A DNA stretch of 64,000 nt, from positions 186,001-250,000 of the forward strand of contig NZ_BJFN01000001.1 in assembly GCF_014189855.1 (NCBI RefSeq), given 5' to 3'. This stretch comes from Buttiauxella sp. A111 (GTDB taxonomy: Bacteria; Pseudomonadota; Gammaproteobacteria; Enterobacterales; Enterobacteriaceae). Below the pieces are notes generated by a model. It ran no database searches. It saw only the letters and a program-made list of their open reading frames with translations, and was not told the origin of the DNA. The number at the start of each line of letters is the position of its first letter. The stretch's first letter is position 1. The translations under genes and the position numbers were made by a program. This document shows, piece by piece, positions 1 through 8,103 of this stretch.

Positions 1-171
1 GAAACGGTTCAGCGGTGTGTCAGTTTTCACCGCGGTGTTATAAAAGAATTTGTAGGCCTCATCCATAGAAAAACCATAGATATAAGCATCTTCAGCCATT
101 TTATCGCTGATCTGCGCCAGAGCAGGCAGCGTAACGCCGAACAAAGCGGCGGCAAGGATTAACTTCTTCAT
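1..171 (-). CDS. DUF1254-type secreted protein, N-terminal part only
   Basis: The first 57 codons of a minus-strand gene whose 3' part lies outside the window. It starts with a Sec-type signal peptide (MKKLILAAALFG..., cleavage probably after ALA). The mature start has the AYIYGFSMDEAY pattern typical of the beginning of DUF1254 domains. The gene lies 26 bases downstream of another DUF1254/DUF1214 gene on the same strand, so the two probably form an operon of paralogues. The function of this family is not known. The family call rests on a short stretch and is moderately sure. Confidence 0.6.
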   Translation of the reverse strand, partial: MKKLILAAALFGVTLPALAQISDKMAEDAYIYGFSMDEAYKFFYNTAVKTDTPLNRF

Positions 172-197
172 AACATGCTCCGGTAATGATGATTTGT

Positions 198-1730
198 TTA
201 TACGCGTTCGAAATCAGCTAGTTTGAATGTTTTTAGATTCAGTTCATCGGTCGGACCATAGAAACGCATTGCTGGTAATGGACGTTTACCACTGGTTGGT
301 ATCCAGTTATTTTCCAGACCTTCAGGTGCCTTCGGCCCTACATATAGCGTGACGCTACCATCGGTGTTTTCCTTCATCTTCCCGAGATCGTAAGAAGAGA
401 GTGTCGTGCGCTCACTTTCACTGTAGATAAAGGACATGGTATCGCGGTTGTAAACGGTCAATGCCCAGAACTGTTTTACCGGCATTTTGGCGGGTACGGT
501 GAGTTTGTAGGTCTGACCCGCTTCCAGCAGGTTGCCGTCTTTATCGGCCATACACATCAGATACTGAGTTGCCGGGCTATCACTCAGTATTTTCGGCATA
601 TAGGTACACCAGAAATACTCGGCTGCACGATTGATCAGGTCGATACGATCTTCATAAATAAAGGTGAATGTCTTGTTGTCATCCGCCTGTAGCAGAGAGG
701 CGTAGTGACGGTCTGGCCAGTAGAGTTTCTCTTTCGGGAAATTATCGTACCAATACTGCATATAGAACCAGGCATCGATAGCCGCCTGGCGCATTGCTTT
801 TTTGGTTTTCTCATCAGGAGAAAAGTTAAGACCGTGGCCTATACCCAGCGATGAAAGCATCCCAAGCATGACTTTGTCCTGCTCGCGCACGGGTTCAACA
901 CTGGCAACCGCATGAAGATCATCAAAATGGCGCTCGTCATAGTACGGCAGTGTTGGATAGCGTTTGTTACCAGGGTCGACAAATTTTTGTTGTGGTGGAT
1001 TTGCGGCTTCGGCGAGGTAATACATCCGCATACGCTTAGAGTAATGATATGCGTCTTCAGTCGTTTTCCCGGGAGCCTGGACCGAACGGAAAGCAAACGC
1101 TACGCGGAAGTTTGGTGATGGAACATGTAAATAACCTTCCGGAATCGCATCGTTGTAACCCGGTGGGGTCAGCAGGAATTTCCCCCCTTTGCCGCCATCA
1201 AGTCCTGCGGGCCCCACATCAGCAATGGTAAACTGCCATGCATCAACAATCTGGCCATACAAACTGCCATCTGCGCCTGCTGGCGGGAGCTCCAGCACGA
1301 CAGGGCCTTGTTGCAGGTCAGTAAATGCAGTGATGTAAGGTGTGGTACTGTTTGCCGTAATGGCTTCCAGATGTGGCGTTGCCGGTTTTGAGTAGGCAAT
1401 AATATCGTTATCTTTCAGCCCTAAGTTTTCAAACGCTGCGCGGCGAAAGCTGTAGATAGCCACTGCTGGCATGTTCCAGAGTACGGCTTCAAAAGCACGC
1501 TGATATTTTATCTGGTATTCAAAATCCTCTACCGAACTGACGGCTCCCTGCGGGGGCAGGCCTCCGACAGTTTCGCCTGGCTGTCCAGCGCCATAAGGAA
1601 GCGGTTTTTTCAGGGAAATGCCTTGTGCAAGGGCTGTTGAACTGTTCTTCAGTACGGCAAGACCGACAGCTGAACCTAGTGCCAGTTTATAAAAGTCTCG
1701 GCGCGAAATTGGCATAGCAAATCTCCGCAT
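198..1730 (-). CDS. DUF1254/DUF1214 family protein, Tat-exported
   Basis: A 510-residue protein. Near the N-terminus is a twin-arginine motif, SRRDFYKLA, followed by a hydrophobic stretch and an ALAQ cleavage region, so it is probably exported folded through the Tat system. The body matches the DUF1254 (N-terminal half) and DUF1214 (C-terminal half) arrangement, including TPHLEAITANSTTPYI and a late VKQFWALTVYNRDT block. Members are widespread in proteobacteria but have no agreed biochemical role. It is followed closely by a second DUF1254-type gene with a Sec signal. The start MRRFAM or the internal MPISRRDF would both keep the Tat motif. Confidence 0.8.
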   Translation of the reverse strand: MRRFAMPISRRDFYKLALGSAVGLAVLKNSSTALAQGISLKKPLPYGAGQPGETVGGLPPQGAVSSVEDFEYQIKYQRAFEAVLWNMPAVAIYSFRRAAFENLGLKDNDIIAYSKPATPHLEAITANSTTPYITAFTDLQQGPVVLELPPAGADGSLYGQIVDAWQFTIADVGPAGLDGGKGGKFLLTPPGYNDAIPEGYLHVPSPNFRVAFAFRSVQAPGKTTEDAYHYSKRMRMYYLAEAANPPQQKFVDPGNKRYPTLPYYDERHFDDLHAVASVEPVREQDKVMLGMLSSLGIGHGLNFSPDEKTKKAMRQAAIDAWFYMQYWYDNFPKEKLYWPDRHYASLLQADDNKTFTFIYEDRIDLINRAAEYFWCTYMPKILSDSPATQYLMCMADKDGNLLEAGQTYKLTVPAKMPVKQFWALTVYNRDTMSFIYSESERTTLSSYDLGKMKENTDGSVTLYVGPKAPEGLENNWIPTSGKRPLPAMRFYGPTDELNLKTFKLADFERV

Positions 1731-2028
1731 AATTGATTGTTTCAGAACATATCTTTATGACTATAGGACAACCTGAAATTATGTGGCGAAAACGTCTCCC
1801 TGGACGGCTACCTGTTATGATCTATTCCATAAGAGTAACCAGGCAGAAGATATCAAGCTTGTAGGAAAGAATGACCTGAGGGTCTGCATCGCAAAGTAGA
1901 TGCAGGGGGGGCGGCATATTGTGTTACCTGGTCCGCTTTTGGCACGCAGCGTACAAGCTAACCGGGCTGGAGGTCCGCTTAGAGCGAGGAGCGGAACTTT
2001 GTCATGAGGTGTGAAATTTGCCTCATGG
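1731..2028. other. Intergenic region with no gene seen
   Basis: About 300 bases upstream of the Tat-exported gene. I see no supported ORF or RNA. The promoter of the DUF1254 gene must lie in its left part, but no box is clear enough to call. Confidence 0.4.
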
Positions 2029-2229
2029 TCAGGATATAAGAATACCTTTTGCCCTCAGGCTATGTCTGCTTGAAATGATGGATTCTAGTAGGCGAAGGCG
2101 GCTTTCACTGAGATGAGCTGCGAGTAATTCTGCCGCTTTCTCAGCGTCCTTCGAGCGAAGCGTATAAAATATTTCGCGATGACCTTCCCTGGCAGGATGC
2201 GACCAAACTCCCGGCATTGTAAGCATCAA
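2029..2229 (-). pseudogene. C-terminal remnant of a GntR-family (FCD) regulator
   Basis: The 66-codon frame contains a pattern typical of the end of FCD-domain GntR regulators: AREGHREIFYTLRSKDAEKA followed by AAHLSESRLRLLESI. No DNA-binding domain is present, and an in-frame stop lies just upstream of the open part. It is therefore a truncated leftover, not a working regulator. The sequence immediately to its right (2222-2325) reads better as the end of a different gene on the plus strand. The family call rests on this one motif. Confidence 0.5.
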
Positions 2230-2325
2230 ACATGGCGATCAGCAGAGCAAAAACCGGATGGATAAAGACCCCGACACGCAGATCCCATTCGATGATAAGG
2301 GCCTGATAGTTTTGAATAAAATTTA
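2183..2325 (+). pseudogene. Possible C-terminal remnant of an unidentified plus-strand gene
   Basis: A plus-strand frame open from 2183 to a TAA at 2323-2325 reads ...SIKHGDQQSKNRMDK...IPFDDKGLIVLNKI with enterobacterial-looking codons. It is followed 13 bases later by a good plus-strand terminator. No other plus-strand gene nearby would use that terminator. There is no plausible start and I do not recognise the family. An alternative is that the same DNA is an out-of-frame part of the GntR remnant on the other strand. Confidence 0.3.
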
Positions 2326-2338
2326 ACGGCTAAATCGA

Positions 2339-2370
2339 CGCCCGTGATTATTTATAATCGGGGCGTTTTT
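2339..2370 (+). terminator. Rho-independent terminator, plus strand
   Basis: CGCCC..GATT pairs with AATC.GGGCG around a six-base loop and is followed by TTTTT on the plus strand. It faces away from the minus-strand genes on both sides, so it appears to be an orphan left from a lost gene. Confidence 0.6.
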
Positions 2371-2384
2371 ATCTTCAGAACCTA

Positions 2385-3539
2385 TTAACTCCAGCCTTGT
2401 TTACTGCGACGGATATAAGGTAATACGGATAATAAAGCCAGAACCGCTAATACCATTCCAATCCATAAAGCTGATCGTAAACCGAATCCTGATGAAATTG
2501 CCATCCCACCCAAATAAGAACCGCCACCTAATCCAATATTGATAACGGAAGTATGAACGGCATTAACCATTGGGCCTGGATGTGCCACGCTGACAATTCT
2601 TGCCATCATTGCCGGATTCATTGGCACACCTGATAAACCGATGAGTATAACAGCCAGAATAGCAATAACCTGATATTGAACAAATAGAGCCATGCCGAGC
2701 AAAGAAATACTCAATATTGTTAAGCCGACAACCATAACAGCTAAACTATGGCGATATGCAAGACGTCCCGTTACCATATTTCCGATAATATTGGCTAGCC
2801 CATAAAGCATCAGAATGAAGGGGACCGTTTGCATTGTAAATCCACTGACATCCGTCAGAACCGGCACGAAATAACTGAATGCCGCAAAGCTTGCGCCTAA
2901 AATTAAACAGCTGGTCGTACAGGCTTTCCAATAGGCTTTATTTTTAAATGCCTTTATCTCTTCGGCCATTTTAATAGCACCACCGCCTGTCATTTGCGGT
3001 AATAAGCGTACTAAGACCAACAAACATATCAATACCAGGACTGCGACCAACCCAAAGCTCATTTTCCAGCCCCAGTATTGGTCAATGATTGTCGCGATAG
3101 GGACACCGAAGACATTGGATACCATAAAGCCTGCGATCACTATTGATGCTGCCCTTGGGCGATTTTCTACAGACACAAGGGCCATACTTGTCGCTAGTGA
3201 AAGGCTTAAACAACCCGCGCACAAAATACCCGTAACGATTCGAATGGTAACTAACACATTGTAGTCAGAGACAAAGACACTTAACCCCTGCACGATAACA
3301 TAGAGTCCTAGCATCCATAATAACGTTGCCCGGTATGGGGCTTTAAATTTAAGAAAAGCGTAAGTTAATACTGGGCCACCTAGCATCACACCGAATGCAT
3401 AATACGAAATCAAATGCCCAACTTCACCGACAGTAACGCCAAATGCTTCAGATAGCGTGGTCATCATACCCGCCACCATTAACTCTGCTGTACCTAATGA
3501 AAAAATGGCCAACCCTAAAATATAGACGACTAATGGCAT
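2385..3539 (-). CDS. MFS transporter, DHA1/AraJ-like
   Basis: A 384-residue protein with about 12 hydrophobic segments. Family traits include LGTAELMVAGMMTTLS in the first helix region and the motif-A-like loop after helix 2. The size and pattern fit the DHA1 drug/sugar efflux group of the major facilitator superfamily (AraJ, YdhP and relatives). It lies 79 bases downstream of a TetR-family gene on the same strand. Such pairs usually encode an efflux pump and its repressor. The substrate cannot be told. The start has a GGGAG ribosome site rather far upstream. Confidence 0.8.
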   Translation of the reverse strand: MPLVVYILGLAIFSLGTAELMVAGMMTTLSEAFGVTVGEVGHLISYYAFGVMLGGPVLTYAFLKFKAPYRATLLWMLGLYVIVQGLSVFVSDYNVLVTIRIVTGILCAGCLSLSLATSMALVSVENRPRAASIVIAGFMVSNVFGVPIATIIDQYWGWKMSFGLVAVLVLICLLVLVRLLPQMTGGGAIKMAEEIKAFKNKAYWKACTTSCLILGASFAAFSYFVPVLTDVSGFTMQTVPFILMLYGLANIIGNMVTGRLAYRHSLAVMVVGLTILSISLLGMALFVQYQVIAILAVILIGLSGVPMNPAMMARIVSVAHPGPMVNAVHTSVINIGLGGGSYLGGMAISSGFGLRSALWIGMVLAVLALLSVLPYIRRSKQGWS

Positions 3540-3618
3540 GGTTTTTTATTTTCTCCCTGTATTGGAATGAACGTTACAAAAATGGATGATGATAATTAAT
3601 GGACTTTTACGCTTTAAT

Positions 3619-4221
3619 TTATAAGTTGATTAACAGACCAGCGACAACATCTTCGAGGATTTTTCTATCTGAAATGTTTTTATTGAGTACACGTAAACCG
3701 TAATAGCCCGCCATAAAGCCTCTTGCCATTTCAACGGCGGATGCTCTATTGCCAAGCTCGCCGCTTTGTTGGCCTTCGATAAAAACGGCGACCAGCGTTT
3801 GCTCTAAGCGCTGACGATATTCCTTATTCAGACTGGCAACGGCTTCATCTTTACTGCCCATCTCCAGGGCTGAAAATAAGACCATGGCATCATGCTGTTC
3901 TGGCTGAGAAAGATCTTCGGCAATACCCCAAAGCAGAAGGGTATGTAACCGCTCTTTTACCCGGCCAGATTGTGTGAGTATTGATAACTGTGCTGACATA
4001 GTTTGTTCATGGCTGCGTAACAACGCTTGCTCGTACAGAGCTTGCTTGCTACCAAAGGCATTATATAAGCTTCCCCGCCCTAATCCTGTACCATCGCATA
4101 AATCTTGCGCAGATGTACCCGCATAGCCATTGGCGCTGAAAACAGCAACGGCAGCATCAATGACATCCTGATCTTCGAACTTACGTGGACGACCTGGAAA
4201 GGTTGGTTTTTCAGCACTCAT
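3619..4221 (-). CDS. TetR-family transcriptional regulator
   Basis: A 200-residue protein. The N-terminal third is a TetR helix-turn-helix: FSANGYAGTSAQDLCDGTG, then LGRGSLYNAFGSKQALYEQAL. The rest is the variable ligand-binding domain. It is transcribed ahead of and toward an MFS exporter gene, so it probably represses its own operon until a ligand binds. A partial dyad (TATGGAACGATCAGTCAAAT, 4266-4285) upstream of the start could be its operator, but this is only a guess from position. The ligand is unknown. Confidence 0.85.
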   Translation of the reverse strand: MSAEKPTFPGRPRKFEDQDVIDAAVAVFSANGYAGTSAQDLCDGTGLGRGSLYNAFGSKQALYEQALLRSHEQTMSAQLSILTQSGRVKERLHTLLLWGIAEDLSQPEQHDAMVLFSALEMGSKDEAVASLNKEYRQRLEQTLVAVFIEGQQSGELGNRASAVEMARGFMAGYYGLRVLNKNISDRKILEDVVAGLLINL

Positions 4222-4534
4222 AGGGATGGGGGACTTGAAATGAGTTGAAGCGGCATAGTATTGATTATGGAACGATCAGTCAAATAATTTTCATAAGAAA
4301 ATCAGCGGTGATGCGCAGACAGATTTTCTTATGAATTGCCACGCACCACAGCTTTAGTTTTCCCGCTTCATCTGCCACTGCTGTTAGAATCCCTGCTCGG
4401 CAAAGTAATGCGCCCCTCTTCTAGTCACCCAGCATAATCCCCGCTTTCTGGTACCGATGTCCGTCTTTCAAGATGACGTTCAGACAACACATCGCTGCAG
4501 TAATGATGTCCCTTCTATCTTGTGTAGATCACTG
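4222..4534. other. Intergenic region with a 14-bp perfect inverted repeat
   Basis: This 313-base gap lies between the PhzF gene end and the TetR gene start. It contains TTCATAAGAAAATC at 4290-4303 and its exact reverse complement at 4322-4335, 18 bases apart. No gene is supported here; a short plus-strand frame is a shadow of the PhzF gene. Confidence 0.6.
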
Positions 4535-5350
4535 TCAAAGGAAGAACCGCCCTTCGATGGTCATGCGGGCAGAACCGTAAAGCTCTACACGATCATCACG
4601 CAACACACAGCGCAGCTCCCCTTTACGTGCTCCCCCCTGCTGAGCGCAGAATTCGGTTTTATTGAGCAGAGTTGACCATAAAGGCACAAGCCAGGTATGC
4701 GCTGATCCGGTAACCGGATCCTCATTGACACCCACCTGTGGCCCAAACCAGCGAGAGATGAAATCAAAGGGTCCATCATTGGTTCCCTCTGCGGTACAGA
4801 CCACACCACGCGCCTTGATTTGCACCAGCTTATTCATATCCGGCTCCATCGTATCAATGATGGCCTTATCCCGGAGCAGAACAATAATATCTGGAGCTTT
4901 CCAGACTCCGATAATGTCCTTTTCACTGATGCCAAGTGACTCAGTTAGGTTCGGTGTTATAGCGATAGGTTCAGGCCAGGTCACCGGGAAGTCCATACAA
5001 TATTCCTCACCGTGCCTGCTGACCGTCAGCACGCCGCTACGGGTGTGGAAGCGCGCCAATTCACCGGTGTAACCCAGTTTGTTATACAGAACCCATGCTG
5101 TCGCCAGTGTGGCATGGCCACACAGATCAACTTCACAGCCAGGCGTAAACCAACGCAAGTGATAGCCATCCTCTACCGGGACGAAAAAAGCGGTTTCAGA
5201 GATATTATTTTCAATGGCGATCGCTTGCAGCGTCTCATCACTGAGCCATTCAGTGAGAGGACTAACACCTGCAGGGTTGCCGCCAAACGCCTGGGATGTG
5301 AAGGCATCAACCTGATAAAAAGGGATGCTATTTGCATTATGATTTTGCAT
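4535..5350 (-). CDS. PhzF-family isomerase/epimerase
   Basis: A 271-residue protein with the PhzF family opening (YQVDAFTSQAFGGNPAGV), the NISETAFF block, CGHATLATAWVL, and a late VNEDPVTGSAHTWL motif. This is the two-lobed diaminopimelate-epimerase-like fold. Family members include PhzF of phenazine synthesis and many proteins of unknown substrate such as YddE. The length is normal. It is the last gene of a three-gene operon and overlaps the upstream regulator gene by 14 bases. The RidA neighbour suggests an amino-acid or imine-handling pathway, which is inference. Phenazine synthesis is unlikely because no other phz genes are near. Confidence 0.8.
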   Translation of the reverse strand: MQNHNANSIPFYQVDAFTSQAFGGNPAGVSPLTEWLSDETLQAIAIENNISETAFFVPVEDGYHLRWFTPGCEVDLCGHATLATAWVLYNKLGYTGELARFHTRSGVLTVSRHGEEYCMDFPVTWPEPIAITPNLTESLGISEKDIIGVWKAPDIIVLLRDKAIIDTMEPDMNKLVQIKARGVVCTAEGTNDGPFDFISRWFGPQVGVNEDPVTGSAHTWLVPLWSTLLNKTEFCAQQGGARKGELRCVLRDDRVELYGSARMTIEGRFFL

Positions 5351-5996
5351 TCAGTTTTTCCAGATAATTATAAATAGTAAACCGGGTCACCCCGAGCATC
5401 TTCGCAAGGTGATTAACACTTCCTTTTATTTTGAAAAATCCCATCGCATGAACTTCGGAGACCACTCTCATTCTGTACTCTTTCTGACTTTCAGAACCGG
5501 TCATCCGATAACGGGAAAGGAACTCATCAAGTGACTCTTCAGGAACGCCTGCAAGCGTGTTTTCCTGTTCGGCAGAATCCAGCGGCGAAGGAACCAAATA
5601 TTCAAGATCACGCATCAGACGAGTAACAACATCAGTATCGACGTTAATACAAAAGGCAACCAAAGGCGTCCCATCTGAGTTGTAATACAGTGTGGAGGCA
5701 CTGTTTAAGACCTTTCCGCCAGAAGTCGTCGTCGTATAACCGTTGAAAACCTTGCTTGATGTCTGCTTTGGCACGTCAAACAATCCCAGAAACCCTTTAT
5801 CCTCCTCGGGTCCCTTGAGAAGAGCATCTCCAATTTTTCGCCCACTGACATGCCCATTAATAATGTTTACCACTGACGCCTCTGGTTGAGTAAGGTCATG
5901 CAGTACAGCTTCAGTATTTAAAGGCAGTGTGGTTCTCAGTGCTTCCAGTGCAGCCGACAGAACGTTAATCAGGGCTTCTCGTTCGTATGTCATCAT
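5337..5996 (-). CDS. YheO/DauR-type transcriptional regulator (PAS + HTH)
   Basis: A 219-residue protein with two parts: an N-terminal YheO-like PAS domain (VLHDLTQPEASVVNIINGHV, then GRKIGDALL) and a C-terminal DauR-type helix-turn-helix (KGSVNHLAKMLGVTRFTIYNYL). Proteins of this family include DauR, which controls D-arginine catabolism in Pseudomonas. Here the gene is translationally coupled: its ATG overlaps the stop of the RidA gene, and its end overlaps the PhzF start. It most likely regulates this same operon in response to a small amine or amino acid. Confidence 0.8.
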   Translation of the reverse strand: MMTYEREALINVLSAALEALRTTLPLNTEAVLHDLTQPEASVVNIINGHVSGRKIGDALLKGPEEDKGFLGLFDVPKQTSSKVFNGYTTTTSGGKVLNSASTLYYNSDGTPLVAFCINVDTDVVTRLMRDLEYLVPSPLDSAEQENTLAGVPEESLDEFLSRYRMTGSESQKEYRMRVVSEVHAMGFFKIKGSVNHLAKMLGVTRFTIYNYLEKLNAKS

Positions 5997-6370
5997 TTGT
6001 TCCCGGGGTTTGTCGCCTGAATCTCAATTTCGACATCCATACCAAAAGCCAGAGTACTGCTGGTCACGGTCCTTGATGGGTAGACTTCGTGAAAGAAACT
6101 GCCGTATGCCCGATTAAATTCTGCAAAATACTTCATGTCACTTAACCAGACCTGCACCCGAACAACATCATTCAGGCTCGCCCCTGCGCGATTTAGCGTC
6201 TTGGTTACAGCGTGCATGATATTTAAAGTCTGCTCCGTAACGGTACCGTAGACAGGCTCTCCTTCGGCTGTCATTGACACCTGCCCCGACAAAAACAGAA
6301 ATCCCTGCGATGCCACCATGTCAGAGAAAGGGAATGGTTTCGTTGTTGGGTAACGTGTTATCAGCATCAT
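5993..6370 (-). CDS. RidA-family (enamine/imine deaminase) protein
   Basis: A 125-residue protein with RidA/YjgF family features: FSDMVASQGFLFLSGQVSM, then NIMHAVTKTLNRAGASLNDVVRVQVWL, and a C-terminal SRTVTSSTLAFGMDVEIEIQA. Canonical RidA has an arginine that binds the substrate carboxylate in the PSRT segment, and PSRT is present here. Classical members hydrolyse reactive enamines and imines made by PLP enzymes. It is the first gene of the operon RidA / YheO-like regulator / PhzF. Confidence 0.85.
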   Translation of the reverse strand: MMLITRYPTTKPFPFSDMVASQGFLFLSGQVSMTAEGEPVYGTVTEQTLNIMHAVTKTLNRAGASLNDVVRVQVWLSDMKYFAEFNRAYGSFFHEVYPSRTVTSSTLAFGMDVEIEIQATNPGNK

Positions 6371-6683
6371 CTTGTCCGGCGAGTAAAAAGTGTCGTCAGG
6401 ATAGCATCAAGCCAATGTAGAAATAAACACAATTTCAATTTTCAACAAATGTTGATTACCAGTTCGGGTTAGATTACTTTTGTTGAAGGTCGTTAGTAGA
6501 TACTTTCTATACCCTCATGATCGGGCAGCCAATTGCCGTAAGTTAAGCTGTAAGCAGATCCCTTCAGGCACCGTGCGTTCCGGTATTTGAACATGTCATT
6601 GTGCGCCCTCTGGACACCATAAACTGCTCAGCCAACAACAGCTGCTGTCGGGTATGAGGTCATTCTTCTGAGTATCTGATGGC
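6371..6683. other. Intergenic region, no gene recognised
   Basis: A 313-base gap. The part next to 6371 must hold the promoter of the RidA operon and is AT-rich. The frames at 6540-6680 show no recognisable product. Confidence 0.4.
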
Positions 6684-7148
6684 CTAAGGCAATAGTTCGC
6701 GGAGCGATCGCAACTCCCTCGTAGCGGAATGAGGCTGACAACGGCCATAGATGATTGAGGAATAGATACGGCCATTATCATCAACGATCTGACAAAGGCA
6801 TTTGAAAGGTTCGCCCAGTGTTGGGATGTCATGTAACTGGGTAGCTTCAACAGGAGTGCCGAAGTCGACCGTAATGCTAACATCTTTAACCCAGGAGTCA
6901 GGAAGTCGCTGTATCACTAAAAGTTCAGCCAGTAAGGATGTGTAGCGCCGTGCTATGTGATTCATCAAGTCAACGCTGGCATTGTGCTTATGCACGGGGA
7001 ATGAAAACCCCACGGAGGTGAGCCCTCTTTCTTTAGCGAATAGCTTTAACTGACCTATAGACCAATATCCACCGAACTCGTTATTTCGGCTGACAAAGCT
7101 TCCATTAAGTGAATTAGCTATTCCTCTAAGCTCGGTTCTTCGTGCCAT
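6684..7148 (-). CDS. Hypothetical protein, 154 residues
   Basis: A soluble basic protein beginning MARRTELRGIANSLNGSFVS. I chose ATG 7148 over the longer frame (start 7181) because AGGA lies seven bases upstream of it. Recognisable internal text includes NNEFGGYWSIGQL and DLMNHIARRY. No transmembrane segment or signal peptide is visible. I recall similar conserved proteins in enterobacteria but no function. It lies alone on the minus strand with gaps on both sides. Confidence 0.55.
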   Translation of the reverse strand: MARRTELRGIANSLNGSFVSRNNEFGGYWSIGQLKLFAKERGLTSVGFSFPVHKHNASVDLMNHIARRYTSLLAELLVIQRLPDSWVKDVSITVDFGTPVEATQLHDIPTLGEPFKCLCQIVDDNGRIYSSIIYGRCQPHSATRELRSLRELLP

Positions 7149-7306
7149 TACTGATTCCTGTCTGCTGGTCAAATTCTTCAATCTGTAACCGTAAACGGTA
7201 TCGAATCACTATTCATTATTTGTCATGTCAGCTTCTGGCACAGAGCAAATGGTAGCGAGGAGCGAAACCGGTTCCGCTGCCATCCTAAACGGCATTTATG
7301 CCCAGG

Positions 7307-7576
7307 CTATTTTTTCCGAAATAGATAATTAGCGGCGGCCGTCAGGACTCCGATCAAAGGCAGCGATCCTGCACCGGCAAAGAAGTTATGGTGATCTATG
7401 CATTTTTCCCTGCGGATATCAGCAAAACGGGCAAGCGCGTGTTTTTCATCAGTGGCGCTGACCTCTTCAAATTGTTTTTCATAACCCTGAGCCGTGAGTT
7501 GAGAGGCTTCGTCCACGTCTGATCTTTCAAGTACAACGATTTGCTTACCTTTTTTATAAAAACAGTAATCTGGCAT
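7307..7576 (-). CDS. Hypothetical small protein with C-terminal hydrophobic segment
   Basis: An 89-residue protein starting MPDYCFYKKGKQIVVLE. ATG 7576 is chosen over 7588 because GGAG lies six bases upstream. The central part is charged and helical (DEKHALARFADIRREK). The C-terminus has a hydrophobic stretch (GAGSLPLIGVLTAAANYLF) ending in a basic tail, so it may be tail-anchored in the inner membrane. I do not recognise a family with a known role. Confidence 0.5.
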   Translation of the reverse strand: MPDYCFYKKGKQIVVLERSDVDEASQLTAQGYEKQFEEVSATDEKHALARFADIRREKCIDHHNFFAGAGSLPLIGVLTAAANYLFRKK

Positions 7577-8103
7577 TTGATGCTCCATATGGAGGAGGTC
7601 ATGATTAGATAATATATCCGGCCTGATTTAGTTCTTGTACACATCTGCATGTGTATTTTAGTTGATCGGAGTTCACAAATTATTGGCCCGTTTCCAGTAA
7701 GTGCCCGAAATAAAATTAAGTTCAAAGCGAAAATCTGACCTTCTAACTGTCATGCTTTTAACGTCGATTTAGACCGCCTCAGTATCCAAAAGCGATAATG
7801 CCTGTTGCTCCGTTCCAGTCTCATGCTCATCGTAGCAACAGAATCAGGTAGTTATGGGAGAGGATGCAGACGAGATATCAAAAAAACCGCCTCAGCGAAA
7901 CCCGAAAACTGACCGGTTCGTTATACAGCTAAAACGAGGGATTTTATCTTTTCAGCTTTCTCAAGATGATCCTGCTTCATCTCCACATTCAGTCAGTTGC
8001 AAACTCCCACCGGGTCACATAAACCCTCACCCATACTGTAAATTTCGCAGCGCGTATGAGTCAGTGCTAAAATGTCGCAACATTTCAAAAAATAGAACAA
8101 AAA
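7577..8103. other. Long intergenic region, no gene supported
   Basis: About 530 bases between a minus-strand hypothetical gene and the plus-strand glycosyltransferase. A 99-codon plus-strand frame at 7854-8153 overlaps the glycosyltransferase start, has no family resemblance and is not called. Nothing else stands out. Confidence 0.4.

Noticed and set aside
2226-2330. Upstream continuation of the GntR remnant (frame with HPVFALLIAMFDAYN)
   Set aside because: Possible, but needs a frameshift and runs through the end of a plus-strand frame that has its own stop and terminator; the plus-strand reading was preferred with low confidence.
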